Source of the DNA: Cupriavidus sp. EM10
Lineage (GTDB): Bacteria; Pseudomonadota; Gammaproteobacteria; Burkholderiales; Burkholderiaceae
Length of the DNA stretch: 64,000 bases
NCBI RefSeq assembly: GCF_018729255.1
Contig: NZ_CP076060.1
Span: 1,488,001-1,552,000, forward strand
Reading direction: 5' to 3'
How positions within the stretch are numbered: the first letter of the stretch is position 1; every line of letters begins with the position of its first letter. This document shows, one piece after another, positions 42,924 through 51,355 of this stretch. A program made the position numbers and the translations under genes. The notes beneath the pieces are model-generated. The model was not told where the DNA came from. It did not search any database and worked only from the letters and a program-made list of their open reading frames with translations.

Positions 42924-45332
42924 ATGTCCGTACCCGATCAGCCCACAATCTTTCAGTACACCGGGAATGGTGTAACAACCACTTTCACATATGGCTGCTA
43001 CGTCCTCGATGCCTCCGACCTTGTGGTCTCGGTGGACGATGACACGGTCACCACGGGCTTCACCGTCAACGGTATCGGCAGCCAGTCCGGCGGGGCGGTT
43101 GTCTTCGCTGTGCCGCCGGCCGATGGCGCGATTGTCGTGCTCATGCGGCAGGTCGATATCAGTCGGTCCACCGACTACCAGCGTAACGGCGACCTTCGCG
43201 CCCAGACCCTGAATCTCGATTTCGACCGCATCTGGATGGCGCTGCAGGACTTCCTGCGCGACAAGCGCAGCAGCCTGCGTTATCCGCTAGTGGAGAACCT
43301 TGACGGTCAGCTAGCGCCACGCGGCATGCGGGCATCCAAGATGCTCGGCTTTGACGACAACGGCCGACATACCTATCTGCCTGTTCCAGCCTCGGTTGGC
43401 GCAGGCGACATGGTCGTCAATTCCTTCTATTCGGCCAGTGGCCACTACGTTCCTGGCACCACCACGACCCTTACGCTGTCGCGCCCGCCCGGCGTGCCTG
43501 GCAACGTAGAGGTGTTCTTCGGCCCGGCGTATCAGGGTCCGAATCAATGGCTGCTTTCGGGAAATCAGGTCATCTTTAACTCGCCGATCCCGGTCGGCGT
43601 TGACGAGGTCTTCATCCGCATCGGCACCACGCTGTCGGTCGTGACGCCGCCGGACCAGTCGGTGGGCGACGATCAGCTGCAGTGGGGCAACATCATGCTG
43701 CGCGTGGTCGATAACGTGGCCGCGATGCGTAACCTCGACTCGAGCCGCTACCGCGTGGTGATGACGCTCGGCTACTGGACGCCCGGTGACGGTGGCTCGG
43801 GCTTCTATCGCGCTGATCTGGCGGATACCACCACCGCCGACAACGGCGGCACGGTCATCGTGGCCGACGACGCGGGCCGCTACAAGCTGATGTATGACGG
43901 GTCCGTGAACGCCATGCAGTTCGGCGCCAAGCGCGGCGACCTGTCCTTCGACTCGACGAGTGCATTCAATGCGCTCGTGCTCGACGCCATTGCCAAGGGC
44001 TACGCGGCGGACTTCGGCAGCGGCCTGTTCCGTGTCACGTCGATCCTCGTGCCCGCCGGGAACCTGCGCATCACCGGATCGGCCACGATCCTCGGAATGA
44101 CGTCGGGCAACTATGACGCGGTGCTCGAGTTGCGCGACACGGTAGACCTGCAGATCGACGGCAGCCTGATCTTCTCCGCGATGTACAACACCGGCTACAA
44201 GAGTGCGGTCAAGATTTGGGGGAAGGACGGCATCGCATCGCTGATCACCATCAGCGGCCTGAGCATTAGCGGCGCGCGAGTCGGTTGGATGATTGGCGAC
44301 CCATCGAAGCCAGACAAGCTGGTCAGCGAAATCGTGATCCGCGATGGATACACGTTTGGCTGCCCGATCGGGTGCGCGGCGTACGGCACGCAAACCTTCG
44401 TGGAATTCAATGGCTATCAGCTGCGGTCGTCTTACGGTGATGGCAGCGGCGCATGGCTCGCGCTCAGCGCGCGCGTCGTGCTCTGTATCGGCGGCCACGT
44501 CCGGCAGATCGGTGGCGAACACCTGATGACGGAGCTGACGGCAGGCGCTGGCGTCGAACTCGATGCAATCGATGGTGTGATTGCGGACCAGTATGGCTCA
44601 TTCGAGGCCCATGGCACGGTCATCGAATGCGCGGCGCCATTTGCCATCACCGGCAATCCGGGTGTGGCCAGCCCAACCCGGGGCCTGCTCTCATACATGG
44701 GCTGCACCGGCATCCACACGCAGAACCTTCAGGCCCTGATCCAGACGGATGCGGATTTCCAAGGCGAAGTTATCGTCAAGGGTTGCCACTTCTATTCGAC
44801 CACGCCGCGGTCGTTCGCCAACATCGCGTGCAGCGGCAATGCCGATGTCCACTGCGACGACACCTCGTTCGGCGATGGTTTCCTTCAAGGCCTTGGCGGT
44901 ATTAGCGGTGGCATTGCCCACTTTAGCGAGCGCGTAATCGCGCGCGTGTCGAACCTCGGCGGCGCAACGATCCCGGCCGGCACGTCCACGCTGAAGTGGC
45001 AGTCGGCGGATAACACTGGCGATCTCGCGCGGCCGACTGTTTCCTACAACCCATTGACCGGCGCGCTGACGTTCAGCCAGCCGGTGAAGAAAGTGCGCGT
45101 GATTGGAGGGTTCTTCCTCGCGACGATCACCGGCACCTCTACGTTGCTCACAAAGCTGAATCAGGGTGGCGTCTCCACGCGTGGCATCCAACTCGTCAAT
45201 ACCGGCATCTGCGCGAACCTGGGCGATGTCAATGCTGGCGACGTGGCTTTCGTGGATTGCAACAACACCGGATCCAGCGTTGCTGCTGGAAGCAACGCCT
45301 ACGACTTCATCGAAGTGATCGCATCCAACTGA
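42924..45332 (+). CDS. Tail spike/fibre protein
   Basis: An 802-residue receptor-binding protein. Residues 1-125 (FQYTGNGVTTTFTYGCYVLD, then RQVDISRSTDYQRNGDLRAQ) are the T7 gp17-type attachment domain. The middle is rich in short beta repeats (ITGSATILGMTSGNYDAVLE) as in right-handed beta-helix spikes. The C-terminal 150 residues form a separate beta domain. It could bind or cut a surface polysaccharide. A short GCGCCG hairpin precedes it at 42882-42901. Confidence 0.85.
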   Translation: MSVPDQPTIFQYTGNGVTTTFTYGCYVLDASDLVVSVDDDTVTTGFTVNGIGSQSGGAVVFAVPPADGAIVVLMRQVDISRSTDYQRNGDLRAQTLNLDFDRIWMALQDFLRDKRSSLRYPLVENLDGQLAPRGMRASKMLGFDDNGRHTYLPVPASVGAGDMVVNSFYSASGHYVPGTTTTLTLSRPPGVPGNVEVFFGPAYQGPNQWLLSGNQVIFNSPIPVGVDEVFIRIGTTLSVVTPPDQSVGDDQLQWGNIMLRVVDNVAAMRNLDSSRYRVVMTLGYWTPGDGGSGFYRADLADTTTADNGGTVIVADDAGRYKLMYDGSVNAMQFGAKRGDLSFDSTSAFNALVLDAIAKGYAADFGSGLFRVTSILVPAGNLRITGSATILGMTSGNYDAVLELRDTVDLQIDGSLIFSAMYNTGYKSAVKIWGKDGIASLITISGLSISGARVGWMIGDPSKPDKLVSEIVIRDGYTFGCPIGCAAYGTQTFVEFNGYQLRSSYGDGSGAWLALSARVVLCIGGHVRQIGGEHLMTELTAGAGVELDAIDGVIADQYGSFEAHGTVIECAAPFAITGNPGVASPTRGLLSYMGCTGIHTQNLQALIQTDADFQGEVIVKGCHFYSTTPRSFANIACSGNADVHCDDTSFGDGFLQGLGGISGGIAHFSERVIARVSNLGGATIPAGTSTLKWQSADNTGDLARPTVSYNPLTGALTFSQPVKKVRVIGGFFLATITGTSTLLTKLNQGGVSTRGIQLVNTGICANLGDVNAGDVAFVDCNNTGSSVAAGSNAYDFIEVIASN

Positions 45333-45334
45333 CC

Positions 45335-46377
45335 ATGAAAAAATCCTCACACTCTTCCTCGCGCTCGTGGCCGGCCTTTCCGGCGCCGCGACCCTCTCGC
45401 CTATCCAACTACTCAACCCCGCGGGCTCGACCTCCGGGCAGGCGGTTGTCTCCACGGGGCCATCAACAGCGCCAGCCTGGGGCGCGCCTGTGGTGTCGGC
45501 CGGCTCGATCACCGGCACGCTCCCTATCGCCAACGGCGGCACCAACGCCACGACAGCGGCTGCGGCGCGCACGAATCTGGCTGTGCCGGGGCTGGCAGCG
45601 GCGAACACCTTCACCGCCAATCAGGCGGTATCACTGACGACGCCGTCGATCATCCTCAACGACTCGAGCGGCGCCAGCTTCTCCAATCTCACCTACCAGA
45701 GCAACGGGGCGGTCGTCTGGACGATGACCAAAAGCTCTGCCAACAACTTCAACCTGAGCCGGTATGTTGCGGGCTCCTTCGTTGATAACCCGATCAGTTG
45801 CACGAACGCCGCGGGCGTCTGTACGCTCACGCAGCGCCCCGTCTTCGGCAGCGCCACCCCATGGGACAGCGCTAATCTAAGCTTCGCCTCGCCACCGGCC
45901 ATTGGCGCAACGACCCCGGCAGCGGGCACCTTCACGACCCTGAGCAGCACGGGTAACGCCAAGGTCATTGCCACGACAGTGGGGCCGCAGTCCCTGCCGT
46001 CAGGAGCCAACACGACCATTACCGGATGGGTTGAAACACTCGATGCTACGAACAGCTTCAACAACACTACGGGTGTCTTCACGGTGCCAGCGGCCGGTAC
46101 CTACATGGTCACGACGCAGGTTCGAATGATTGGCGTCACGTGGGCCGTTGGGAACTTGTATCAAATCGTTCTAAGCAGGAACGGGTCGTTGGCTCAGGCC
46201 AGCATCAAAAATCTGATCACCGCCGGTACCTACACCATCGATGACCACATCACATTCCTAGTGAACTGCGCGGTCAACGATACGTTGACGCTGGGTATAT
46301 CCCACAACGGCACGGGAGCTGGCGCGATCGACACGAATGCCAACGTCAACACGATTGGGATCGTGAGAATTCCTTGA
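45335..46377 (+). pseudogene. Fibre-like protein with signal peptide and C1q-like domain, frameshifted
   Basis: If one A is added to the AAAAAA at 45338-45343, the frame reads MKKILTLFLALVAGLSGA, a clear Sec signal peptide, then LLNPAGSTSGQAVVSTGPST. The usual tail-fibre motif LPIANGGTNATTAAAARTNL follows. The C-terminal 120 residues (TGVFTVPAAGTYMVTTQVRM) are a C1q/TNF-like jelly roll. About 347 residues in total. Without the change only a frame from GTG 45367 remains, lacking the signal. A signal peptide is odd for a virion protein. Confidence 0.75.
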
Positions 46378-46409
46378 GGCACTGCAGCGATACAAACAAG
46401 GGGAACTCC

Positions 46410-46733
46410 ATGAAATTCGACCCGACCATCAACCTCGGCAGCGTGCTGAGCGGAATCATCGGTGCGGCCGGGACGATTATCGTCGCGTGGTTCGCGCTGG
46501 CTGGTGACGTGCGAGACCTGAAGAATAAGGACGTCAGCCACGATTCCAGCATTGCGCGGCTTGAGGCTGGGCAGGACCGTCTCAGGCAGGACACCAAAGA
46601 GCAGATTCGCGACCTCGGCAACGACGTGCGCGAGCAGATGCGAGACGTCAGCAGCGACGTGAAACAGATCCGCAGCTACCTCATGGATAACGCGGCGGGG
46701 CAGCGGCCCGACATCAAGAGGTGGACGCGATGA
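46410..46733 (+). CDS. Membrane-anchored coiled-coil protein, lysis region
   Basis: A 107-residue protein with a membrane segment (LSGIIGAAGTIIVAWFALAG) and a long charged coiled coil (DRLRQDTKEQIRDLGNDVRE). It adjoins the holin gene by an ATGA overlap. It may be a second holin or antiholin-like protein. Confidence 0.65.
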   Translation: MKFDPTINLGSVLSGIIGAAGTIIVAWFALAGDVRDLKNKDVSHDSSIARLEAGQDRLRQDTKEQIRDLGNDVREQMRDVSSDVKQIRSYLMDNAAGQRPDIKRWTR

Positions 46734-46987
46734 ACTGGAAGATCGGACTAGCCGACAACTGGCGTCGGCTGCATACCAAGGGCACTGTGGTGCTGAGCGG
46801 CGGGCTGGCGCTCGTGACTGCGTTCGGTCCAGCGATTATCGACGCCTGGAACTCTATGCCGCCCGACCTGAAGGCGCTGTTGCCGCAAGGTATCCAGCGC
46901 TATGCCGCGCTCGGCGCGTTCCTGCTGATCCTCGTCGTGCGGTATCTGGCGGTTCGGCGCAAAGGGGGCGGTGATGGAGCCGCGTGA
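46730..46987 (+). CDS. Holin
   Basis: An 85-residue protein with two membrane segments (TVVLSGGLALVTAFGPAIID and YAALGAFLLILVVRYLAV) and a basic C-terminus (RRKGGGDGAA), the usual class II holin form. It precedes the endolysin gene and overlaps it. Confidence 0.8.
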   Translation: MNWKIGLADNWRRLHTKGTVVLSGGLALVTAFGPAIIDAWNSMPPDLKALLPQGIQRYAALGAFLLILVVRYLAVRRKGGGDGAA

Positions 46988-47462
46988 TTTCGTGCGCGGG
47001 CCGCTCGCCTCGGCGCTCGATCTGCTGCCACGCGGCATGGATACGCCGAAGGCTCAGGTAATGGTAACGGCCATCTGCCTGCAGGAATCTGGCCTGATCC
47101 ACCGCAAGCAAATGGGCAACGGTCCGGCGCGCGGGCTCGCTCAGTTCGAGATGGGGACGCGGCAGTCGCGCGGCGGCGTGTGGGGTGTCTACCTGCACGA
47201 TGCATCGCGGTTCTGGCTGGACCGACTATGCGCGGCACGCGGCGTTCAGTTCCTGCCGGAGAGCATCTGGCGGGCGCTGGAAACCGACGACGTGCTTGCT
47301 GCCGGCGTGGCGCGGCTGCTGCTGTTCACCGATCCGTTCCAGTTGCCGGCCACGGACGACGCCGACGGCGCATGGGGGCTATATCTACGGACATGGCGAC
47401 CTGGCAAACCGCGCCCTGAGACATGGCCAGATAACCACCGTCGCGCCAGGGAGGCCGTATGA
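46974..47462 (+). CDS. Endolysin (transglycosylase-like)
   Basis: A 162-residue lysozyme-like protein without signal sequence. The probable catalytic Glu lies in ICLQESGL near residue 37, followed by GPARGLAQFE, the glycine-rich substrate loop of the SLT fold. Its export depends on the holin. Start ATG 46974 overlaps the holin; stop overlaps Rz as ATGA. Confidence 0.78.
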   Translation: MEPRDFVRGPLASALDLLPRGMDTPKAQVMVTAICLQESGLIHRKQMGNGPARGLAQFEMGTRQSRGGVWGVYLHDASRFWLDRLCAARGVQFLPESIWRALETDDVLAAGVARLLLFTDPFQLPATDDADGAWGLYLRTWRPGKPRPETWPDNHRRAREAV

Positions 47463-47764
47463 CCGCGCTGATTGCAATCCTCGGGAAGGTATGGCCCGCG
47501 CTGCTTGGCGTCCTCGTGGCGCTCGGCGGCTTGCTAGCCGGATGGGTGCGCACTAAACAGGCGCAGACAACAGAGGCACAGGCAGGACGCAAGGTGGCCG
47601 AGGCCGATGCTCGTGTCTCAGCAAACGATGCCGCGCTGGCAAAGGCCAACGAAGCCGGCGCTCAGGCCGGCGCCGACAACGCAAAGGTGAGACGAGATGA
47701 GGATTCCGCTGCTGCTGGCGAGCCTGACGCTAACCGCGTGCTGCACGACGAGTGGGGAAAGTAA
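47459..47764 (+). CDS. Rz-like inner-membrane spanin
   Basis: A 101-residue protein with an N-terminal membrane anchor (WPALLGVLVALGGLLAGWV) and an Ala-rich periplasmic helix (ARVSANDAALAKANEAGAQA). The Rz1 gene begins inside it in another frame. Together they fuse inner and outer membranes in the last step of lysis. Confidence 0.85.
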   Translation: MTALIAILGKVWPALLGVLVALGGLLAGWVRTKQAQTTEAQAGRKVAEADARVSANDAALAKANEAGAQAGADNAKVRRDEDSAAAGEPDANRVLHDEWGK

Positions 47765-47936
47765 GCCCGCGCCGGAGGTGGTCTACGTGCCGAAGGTCAC
47801 GGACACTGCCTGCGACTGGACGAAGCCGATCTACGTGGATAAGGCGGATGTGCTGACGAACGAGACGGCGCAAGCCATCCTGTCGCATAACCGCGCGGGC
47901 GCCAAAGTCTGCGGCTGGAAGCCCAAGGCGAAATAG
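47697..47936 (+). CDS. Rz1-like outer-membrane spanin lipoprotein
   Basis: A 79-residue lipoprotein. MRIPLLLASLTLTAC ends in the lipobox Cys at residue 15; the mature part is short and has a Pro-rich start (SKPAPEVVYVP). It overlaps Rz by 68 bp in a shifted frame, the classic nested spanin arrangement. Confidence 0.85.
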   Translation: MRIPLLLASLTLTACCTTSGESKPAPEVVYVPKVTDTACDWTKPIYVDKADVLTNETAQAILSHNRAGAKVCGWKPKAK

Positions 47937-48152
47937 TCAGCCCCGCGCGCTATCCACCAGCGCCGCCAGTTCCTCGACGGTCGGTGCCTCGCGGCCACCG
48001 GCCTGACATCCCCGCACGATCTCATCCAGTCGATGCATGGCGATTAGCGCGCCTTCCGGCGTGATGAAGTCGTTGCGGCGCGGCTCCTGCGGAATTCCCG
48101 CCAATGCCTGCTCGTGCACGGTCTCGGCGTAAAAAGGTCGCATGTCGGTCAT
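47937..48152 (-). CDS. Hypothetical protein at right prophage end
   Basis: A 71-residue minus-strand protein with no recognised domain (EQALAGIPQEPRRNDFITPE). Start follows CGAGGAGAGCAGCCC, a good ribosome site. It converges on the lysis genes, ending where Rz1 ends. Likely a moron or late regulator. Confidence 0.55.
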   Translation of the reverse strand: MTDMRPFYAETVHEQALAGIPQEPRRNDFITPEGALIAMHRLDEIVRGCQAGGREAPTVEELAALVDSARG

Positions 48153-48231
48153 GGGCTGCTCTCCTCGTTTTTTGGTGGGTGGATTCTATCGCAACAGGCT
48201 GCGGGGCTTGGCGATGGGGTGGCCATTCGTC

Positions 48232-48303
48232 GTCTAACTTGCACGGAAAACCTGCCGGAAACGCTTATACAACCGTGCGTAATATTTGTGCAGCAAGTTA
48301 GAG
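48232..48303. promoter_or_regulatory. Candidate integrase arm-binding sites, right
   Basis: GTCTAACTTG at 48232-48241 is identical to two sites at the left end; an inverted copy with one mismatch (CAAGTTAGAG) lies at 48294-48303. The remaining bases from 48153 to 48335 are AT-rich and hold no gene. Confidence 0.6.
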
Positions 48304-48335
48304 GAATTGAACTAAGTGATTGATATGCCTGAAAA

Positions 48336-48392
48336 TTAGACAGACATCCGGGTGATATCCCCATGCACAACCTGCAAGTGTTCGCCTGTCAT
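48336..48392 (-). pseudogene. Stranded 5' fragment of the macro-domain gene
   Basis: From ATG 48392 (after CAGGAGACACC) the frame reads MTGEHLQVVHGDITRM, then SV and a stop. Codons 10-16 match the macro-domain gene at attL. Removing the prophage would join this start to the rest of the gene, giving about 173 residues. Confidence 0.88.
48345..48367. other. attR core (23-bp direct repeat)
   Basis: Identical to 9840-9862. Host sequence carrying the original promoter-proximal part of the macro-domain gene lies to its right. Confidence 0.9.
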
Positions 48393-48659
48393 GGTGTCTC
48401 CTGATCTCCTGATCCTGATCGTTAGGGGTGCCGTGCTGGCGTTGCACGCCCTACAAGCATAGGCGGCGAACGTGCGCCCGGCAGCATCGCAAGCATGGCC
48501 GGTGATCGCGCAAAACGTGCTTCAGGCGTTGTCTTGAGGGTTATTTCGTAATGCTGCAGGCCGGAAACGCTGGCATGATACGGAATCGAACGACCGTTCA
48601 CAATTCGAATTTCGTGGTTGCCGTGAGCCTGGTTTGCCCCCGGTCGGTATTGGCCTGAC

Positions 48660-49688
48660 ATGGCCGATTGCCCGACTTCGACCGCCCCTATGTCCGCTCA
48701 GCCTTCTCCGTCCGTTCCCGGCCTGCCCGCCCAGCCGCTCGACCCGCAGGTCGCGCAGCTGCTGGAACTGATCGCGCGGGCCAAGCGACCGGCCATCCAT
48801 ACGATGGAACCGGCGGATGCCAAGGTTGGCTACGAAAAGAGCGCGCCGATCCTGGACCTGTCGCCGGCACCGGTTCACAACGTCGAGGATTTCACGGTCA
48901 CGGCTCGCGACGGCCACGCGATTCCGGTGCGGCTCTACGCGCCGCGCGAGGCAAGCTGGGCCGATCCGCTTCCGCTGCTGGTGTACTTCCACGGCGGCGG
49001 CTTCACGGTCGGCAGCATCAACTCCCACGATTCGCTGTGCCGTGTGTTCTGCAATGGCGCCGATTGCCTGGTGCTGTCGGTCGACTACCGGCTGGGGCCG
49101 GCGTGGAAATTCCCGACCGCGGCCAACGACGCGTTCGACGTGCTGCATTGGATATTCGACGAAGCGGCCCGCCTTGGCGCCGATCCGGCGCGGATCGCCG
49201 TGGGAGGCGACAGCGCCGGCGGCACGCTGGCGGCCGCCTGTGCCGTCGAGGCACGCGATACCGGGCTGAAGCCTGTGCTGCAGATGCTGATCTATCCGGG
49301 CACCAGCGCGCGCCAGGACACGCCGTCGCACCGTGCGCTGGCCGACGGCTACCTGCTGACGGCCGACATGATCCAGTGGTTCTTCGGCCAGTACCTGGAC
49401 AAGGATGCCAGCCGCGACGACTGGCGCTTCGCGCCGCTTGACGGCGGCGGGCAGGGCGCCGATGTGCGGGACGTGTGCCCGGCTTGGATCGCCGTGGCCG
49501 GCTACGATCCGCTGCACGACGAGGGCGTGGCTTACGCCGCCAAGCTGCGTGCGGCAGGTGTAACGGCCCGCCTGGCCGACTACCCGACGATGATTCACGA
49601 TTTCTTCAAGATGGGACGCTTCATCCATGCCGTGGCCGGCGCCCATGCCGATGCCATCGCCGCGCTGCGGGAGGCCTTCCAGACGTAG
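48660..49688 (+). CDS. HSL-family alpha/beta hydrolase (esterase)
   Basis: A 342-residue hormone-sensitive-lipase-type carboxylesterase. YFHGGGFTVG gives the HGGG oxyanion loop, GGDSAGGTLA the nucleophile Ser near residue 182, with an Asp and a His (MIHDFF) completing the triad. The 267-bp gap before it contains no other gene. Neither ATG 48660 nor ATG 48690 has a good ribosome site, so the start is uncertain. Confidence 0.9.
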   Translation: MADCPTSTAPMSAQPSPSVPGLPAQPLDPQVAQLLELIARAKRPAIHTMEPADAKVGYEKSAPILDLSPAPVHNVEDFTVTARDGHAIPVRLYAPREASWADPLPLLVYFHGGGFTVGSINSHDSLCRVFCNGADCLVLSVDYRLGPAWKFPTAANDAFDVLHWIFDEAARLGADPARIAVGGDSAGGTLAAACAVEARDTGLKPVLQMLIYPGTSARQDTPSHRALADGYLLTADMIQWFFGQYLDKDASRDDWRFAPLDGGGQGADVRDVCPAWIAVAGYDPLHDEGVAYAAKLRAAGVTARLADYPTMIHDFFKMGRFIHAVAGAHADAIAALREAFQT

Positions 49689-49806
49689 TATTTCAACGAA
49701 TTTTGGCCTGACCCCTTTCCATAACAACCGGGGCAGGCCGGCAACTGTTTCACGGTTTATCGAAGTCGCAACAGTGCATTTTTTGCAGCAGAAGGAGACA
49801 ACACTC

Positions 49807-50790
49807 ATGCAACGCCGCCACTTTATGGCCCAGGTGGGCCTGATCGCCGCTTCGGCCGCAGTTGGACTGGCCGCCATGCCGGCACACGCCCAGGCGGACA
49901 AATTCCCGAATCGTCCGATTCGCCTGATCATCGGCTACACGGCCGGCGGTTCCACCGACATTCCGTTCCGCGTGCTGGCCGATAACGCCTCGAAGATCCT
50001 GGGCCAGCCCGTGATCGTCGAAAACAAGCCCGGCGCCGGCGGCGTGCTGCCCGCACAGCTGATGCAGTCGACCGCGCCGGACGGCTACACGCTGGCCCAG
50101 GTGGCCATGCCCGTGTACCGCCTGCCGTACACGACCAAGATCAACTGGGACCCGGTCAAGGACCTGAGCTACATCATCAACCTGGCTGGCTACTCGTTCG
50201 GCCTGGTGGTGCCCGCCGATTCGCCGATCAAGACGATGCAGGAATACATCGCCTACGCCAAGGCCAATCCGGGCAAGCTGACCTACGGTTCGCCGGGCTC
50301 GATGACCACGCTGCACCTGACCATGGAAGACCTGGCCATGCGCCAGGGTGTGCAGTTCTCGCACATTCCGTACAAGGGCAATTCGGAATCGATGCAGGCG
50401 CTGCTGGGCGGCCACGTGATGTCGGTGGCCGATACGCCGGCCTGGGCCCAGTACGTGGAATCGGGCAAGCTGCGCCTGCTGTCCACCTGGGGCGAGAAGC
50501 GCTCGGCGCGCTTCCCGAACGTGCCGACGCTGAAGGAACTGGGCATGGGCATCGTGCAGACCTCGCCGTTCGGCCTGGTGGCGCCCAAGGGTACCGATCC
50601 GGCCATCGTCAAGAAGCTGCATGACGCGTTCAAGCAGGCCATGGAAATGCCCAACTACCGCGAATCGCTGGCCAAGTTCGACATGGAGCCGTACTACATG
50701 GGCACCAGCCAGTATGCGGCCTTTGCGGCGGACACGGTCAAGCGCGAGCGCGCGATCATCGAGAAGCTGGGGCTGAACAAGCCGCAATAA
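49807..50790 (+). CDS. Bug-type tripartite tricarboxylate binding protein
   Basis: A 327-residue periplasmic solute-binding protein. The signal sequence RRHFMAQVGLIAASAAVGL with cleavage after AHA near residue 28 has an RR start, so export may be by Tat. PNRPIRLIIGYTAGGSTDIP and the GAGG loop are the TctC/Bug signature. No TctA/TctB membrane genes are nearby, common for Bug proteins of this group. ATG 49807 follows AGAAGGAGACAACACTC. Confidence 0.92.
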   Translation: MQRRHFMAQVGLIAASAAVGLAAMPAHAQADKFPNRPIRLIIGYTAGGSTDIPFRVLADNASKILGQPVIVENKPGAGGVLPAQLMQSTAPDGYTLAQVAMPVYRLPYTTKINWDPVKDLSYIINLAGYSFGLVVPADSPIKTMQEYIAYAKANPGKLTYGSPGSMTTLHLTMEDLAMRQGVQFSHIPYKGNSESMQALLGGHVMSVADTPAWAQYVESGKLRLLSTWGEKRSARFPNVPTLKELGMGIVQTSPFGLVAPKGTDPAIVKKLHDAFKQAMEMPNYRESLAKFDMEPYYMGTSQYAAFAADTVKRERAIIEKLGLNKPQ

Positions 50791-50802
50791 GCCTGTCACC
50801 GG

Positions 50803-50832
50803 ACGGGGCGTTCCACGGAGCGCCCCGTTTTT
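50803..50832 (+). terminator. Rho-independent terminator after Bug gene
   Basis: ACGGGGCG / CGCCCCGT stem, 10-nt loop, then TTTTT. Confidence 0.85.
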
Positions 50833-50851
50833 CATTGGGAGCCGCCGTCCG

Positions 50852-51289
50852 ATGGCCAAAGAGGATTTCCGCCACAGCATGCCGCTGCGCGTGCGCTGGG
50901 CCGAAGTCGATCCGCAGTCGATCGTCTTCAATGCCCATTACCTGACCTACTGCGATATCTGCGTGACCGAATACTGGCGCGCCGTGGGCATCCGCTACCC
51001 CGAAGACGTGCTGCACGCGCATGGCGTGGACATCTTCGTGGTCAAGTCGACGCTGGAGTACCACGCCTCGGCGCGCTTCGACGACATGCTGGACATCCGC
51101 GGCCGCATGGCCCGGCTGGGGCGTTCGAGCATGCTGTTGCGCGTGGAGATGTACCGTGGGGAGGAACACCTGATCACGGGCGAGATCGTTTACGTGTGCG
51201 CAGACCCGAAGACCCAGAAATCGGCGCCGATTCCGGGGCAAGTACGCGAGACGATCGATGCGTGGGAGTTGGTGAAGCCGGCGGCTTGA
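50852..51289 (+). CDS. YbgC-type acyl-CoA thioesterase
   Basis: A 145-residue hotdog thioesterase. RVRWAEVDPQSIVFNAHYLT carries the catalytic Asp of the 4-hydroxybenzoyl-CoA thioesterase/YbgC family. It is separated from the Bug gene by a terminator, so it has its own promoter. Confidence 0.9.
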   Translation: MAKEDFRHSMPLRVRWAEVDPQSIVFNAHYLTYCDICVTEYWRAVGIRYPEDVLHAHGVDIFVVKSTLEYHASARFDDMLDIRGRMARLGRSSMLLRVEMYRGEEHLITGEIVYVCADPKTQKSAPIPGQVRETIDAWELVKPAA

Positions 51290-51308
51290 AATTTGGATAT
51301 TCCCCCGG

Positions 51309-51345
51309 TTTTCTCCCTCTCCCACGCAGTGGGAGAGGGAGAAAA
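51309..51345. terminator. Palindromic repeat copy 4 acting as bidirectional terminator
   Basis: A 17-bp perfect stem (TTTTCTCCCTCTCCCAC / reverse complement) with loop GCA, between converging genes. Oligo-T on both strands would allow termination in both directions. Core matches the dispersed repeat family. Confidence 0.75.
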
Positions 51346-51355
51346 CCAGCAGCGG

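Larger units (their letters stand above)
9840..48367. mobile_element. Temperate podovirus prophage, integrated in a macro-domain gene
   Basis: About 38.5 kb bounded by a 23-bp repeat. It contains an integrase, CI/Cro-like regulators, RecE/RecT-type recombination genes, replication genes, a full podovirus head/tail set, terminase and lysis genes. Gene order (portal, Bbp19-like, scaffold, capsid, tail tubular A and B, ejection proteins, terminase near the right end, spike, lysis) resembles BPP-1/BcepC6B-like phages. No phage RNA polymerase or reverse transcriptase is present. Five prophage genes, integrase and terminase among them, carry apparent one-base frameshifts, so viability depends on whether these are real. 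Confidence 0.95.

Noticed and set aside
23801-46377. Possible diversity-generating retroelement, as in BPP-1
   Set aside because: No reverse transcriptase frame and no template/variable repeat pair was seen.
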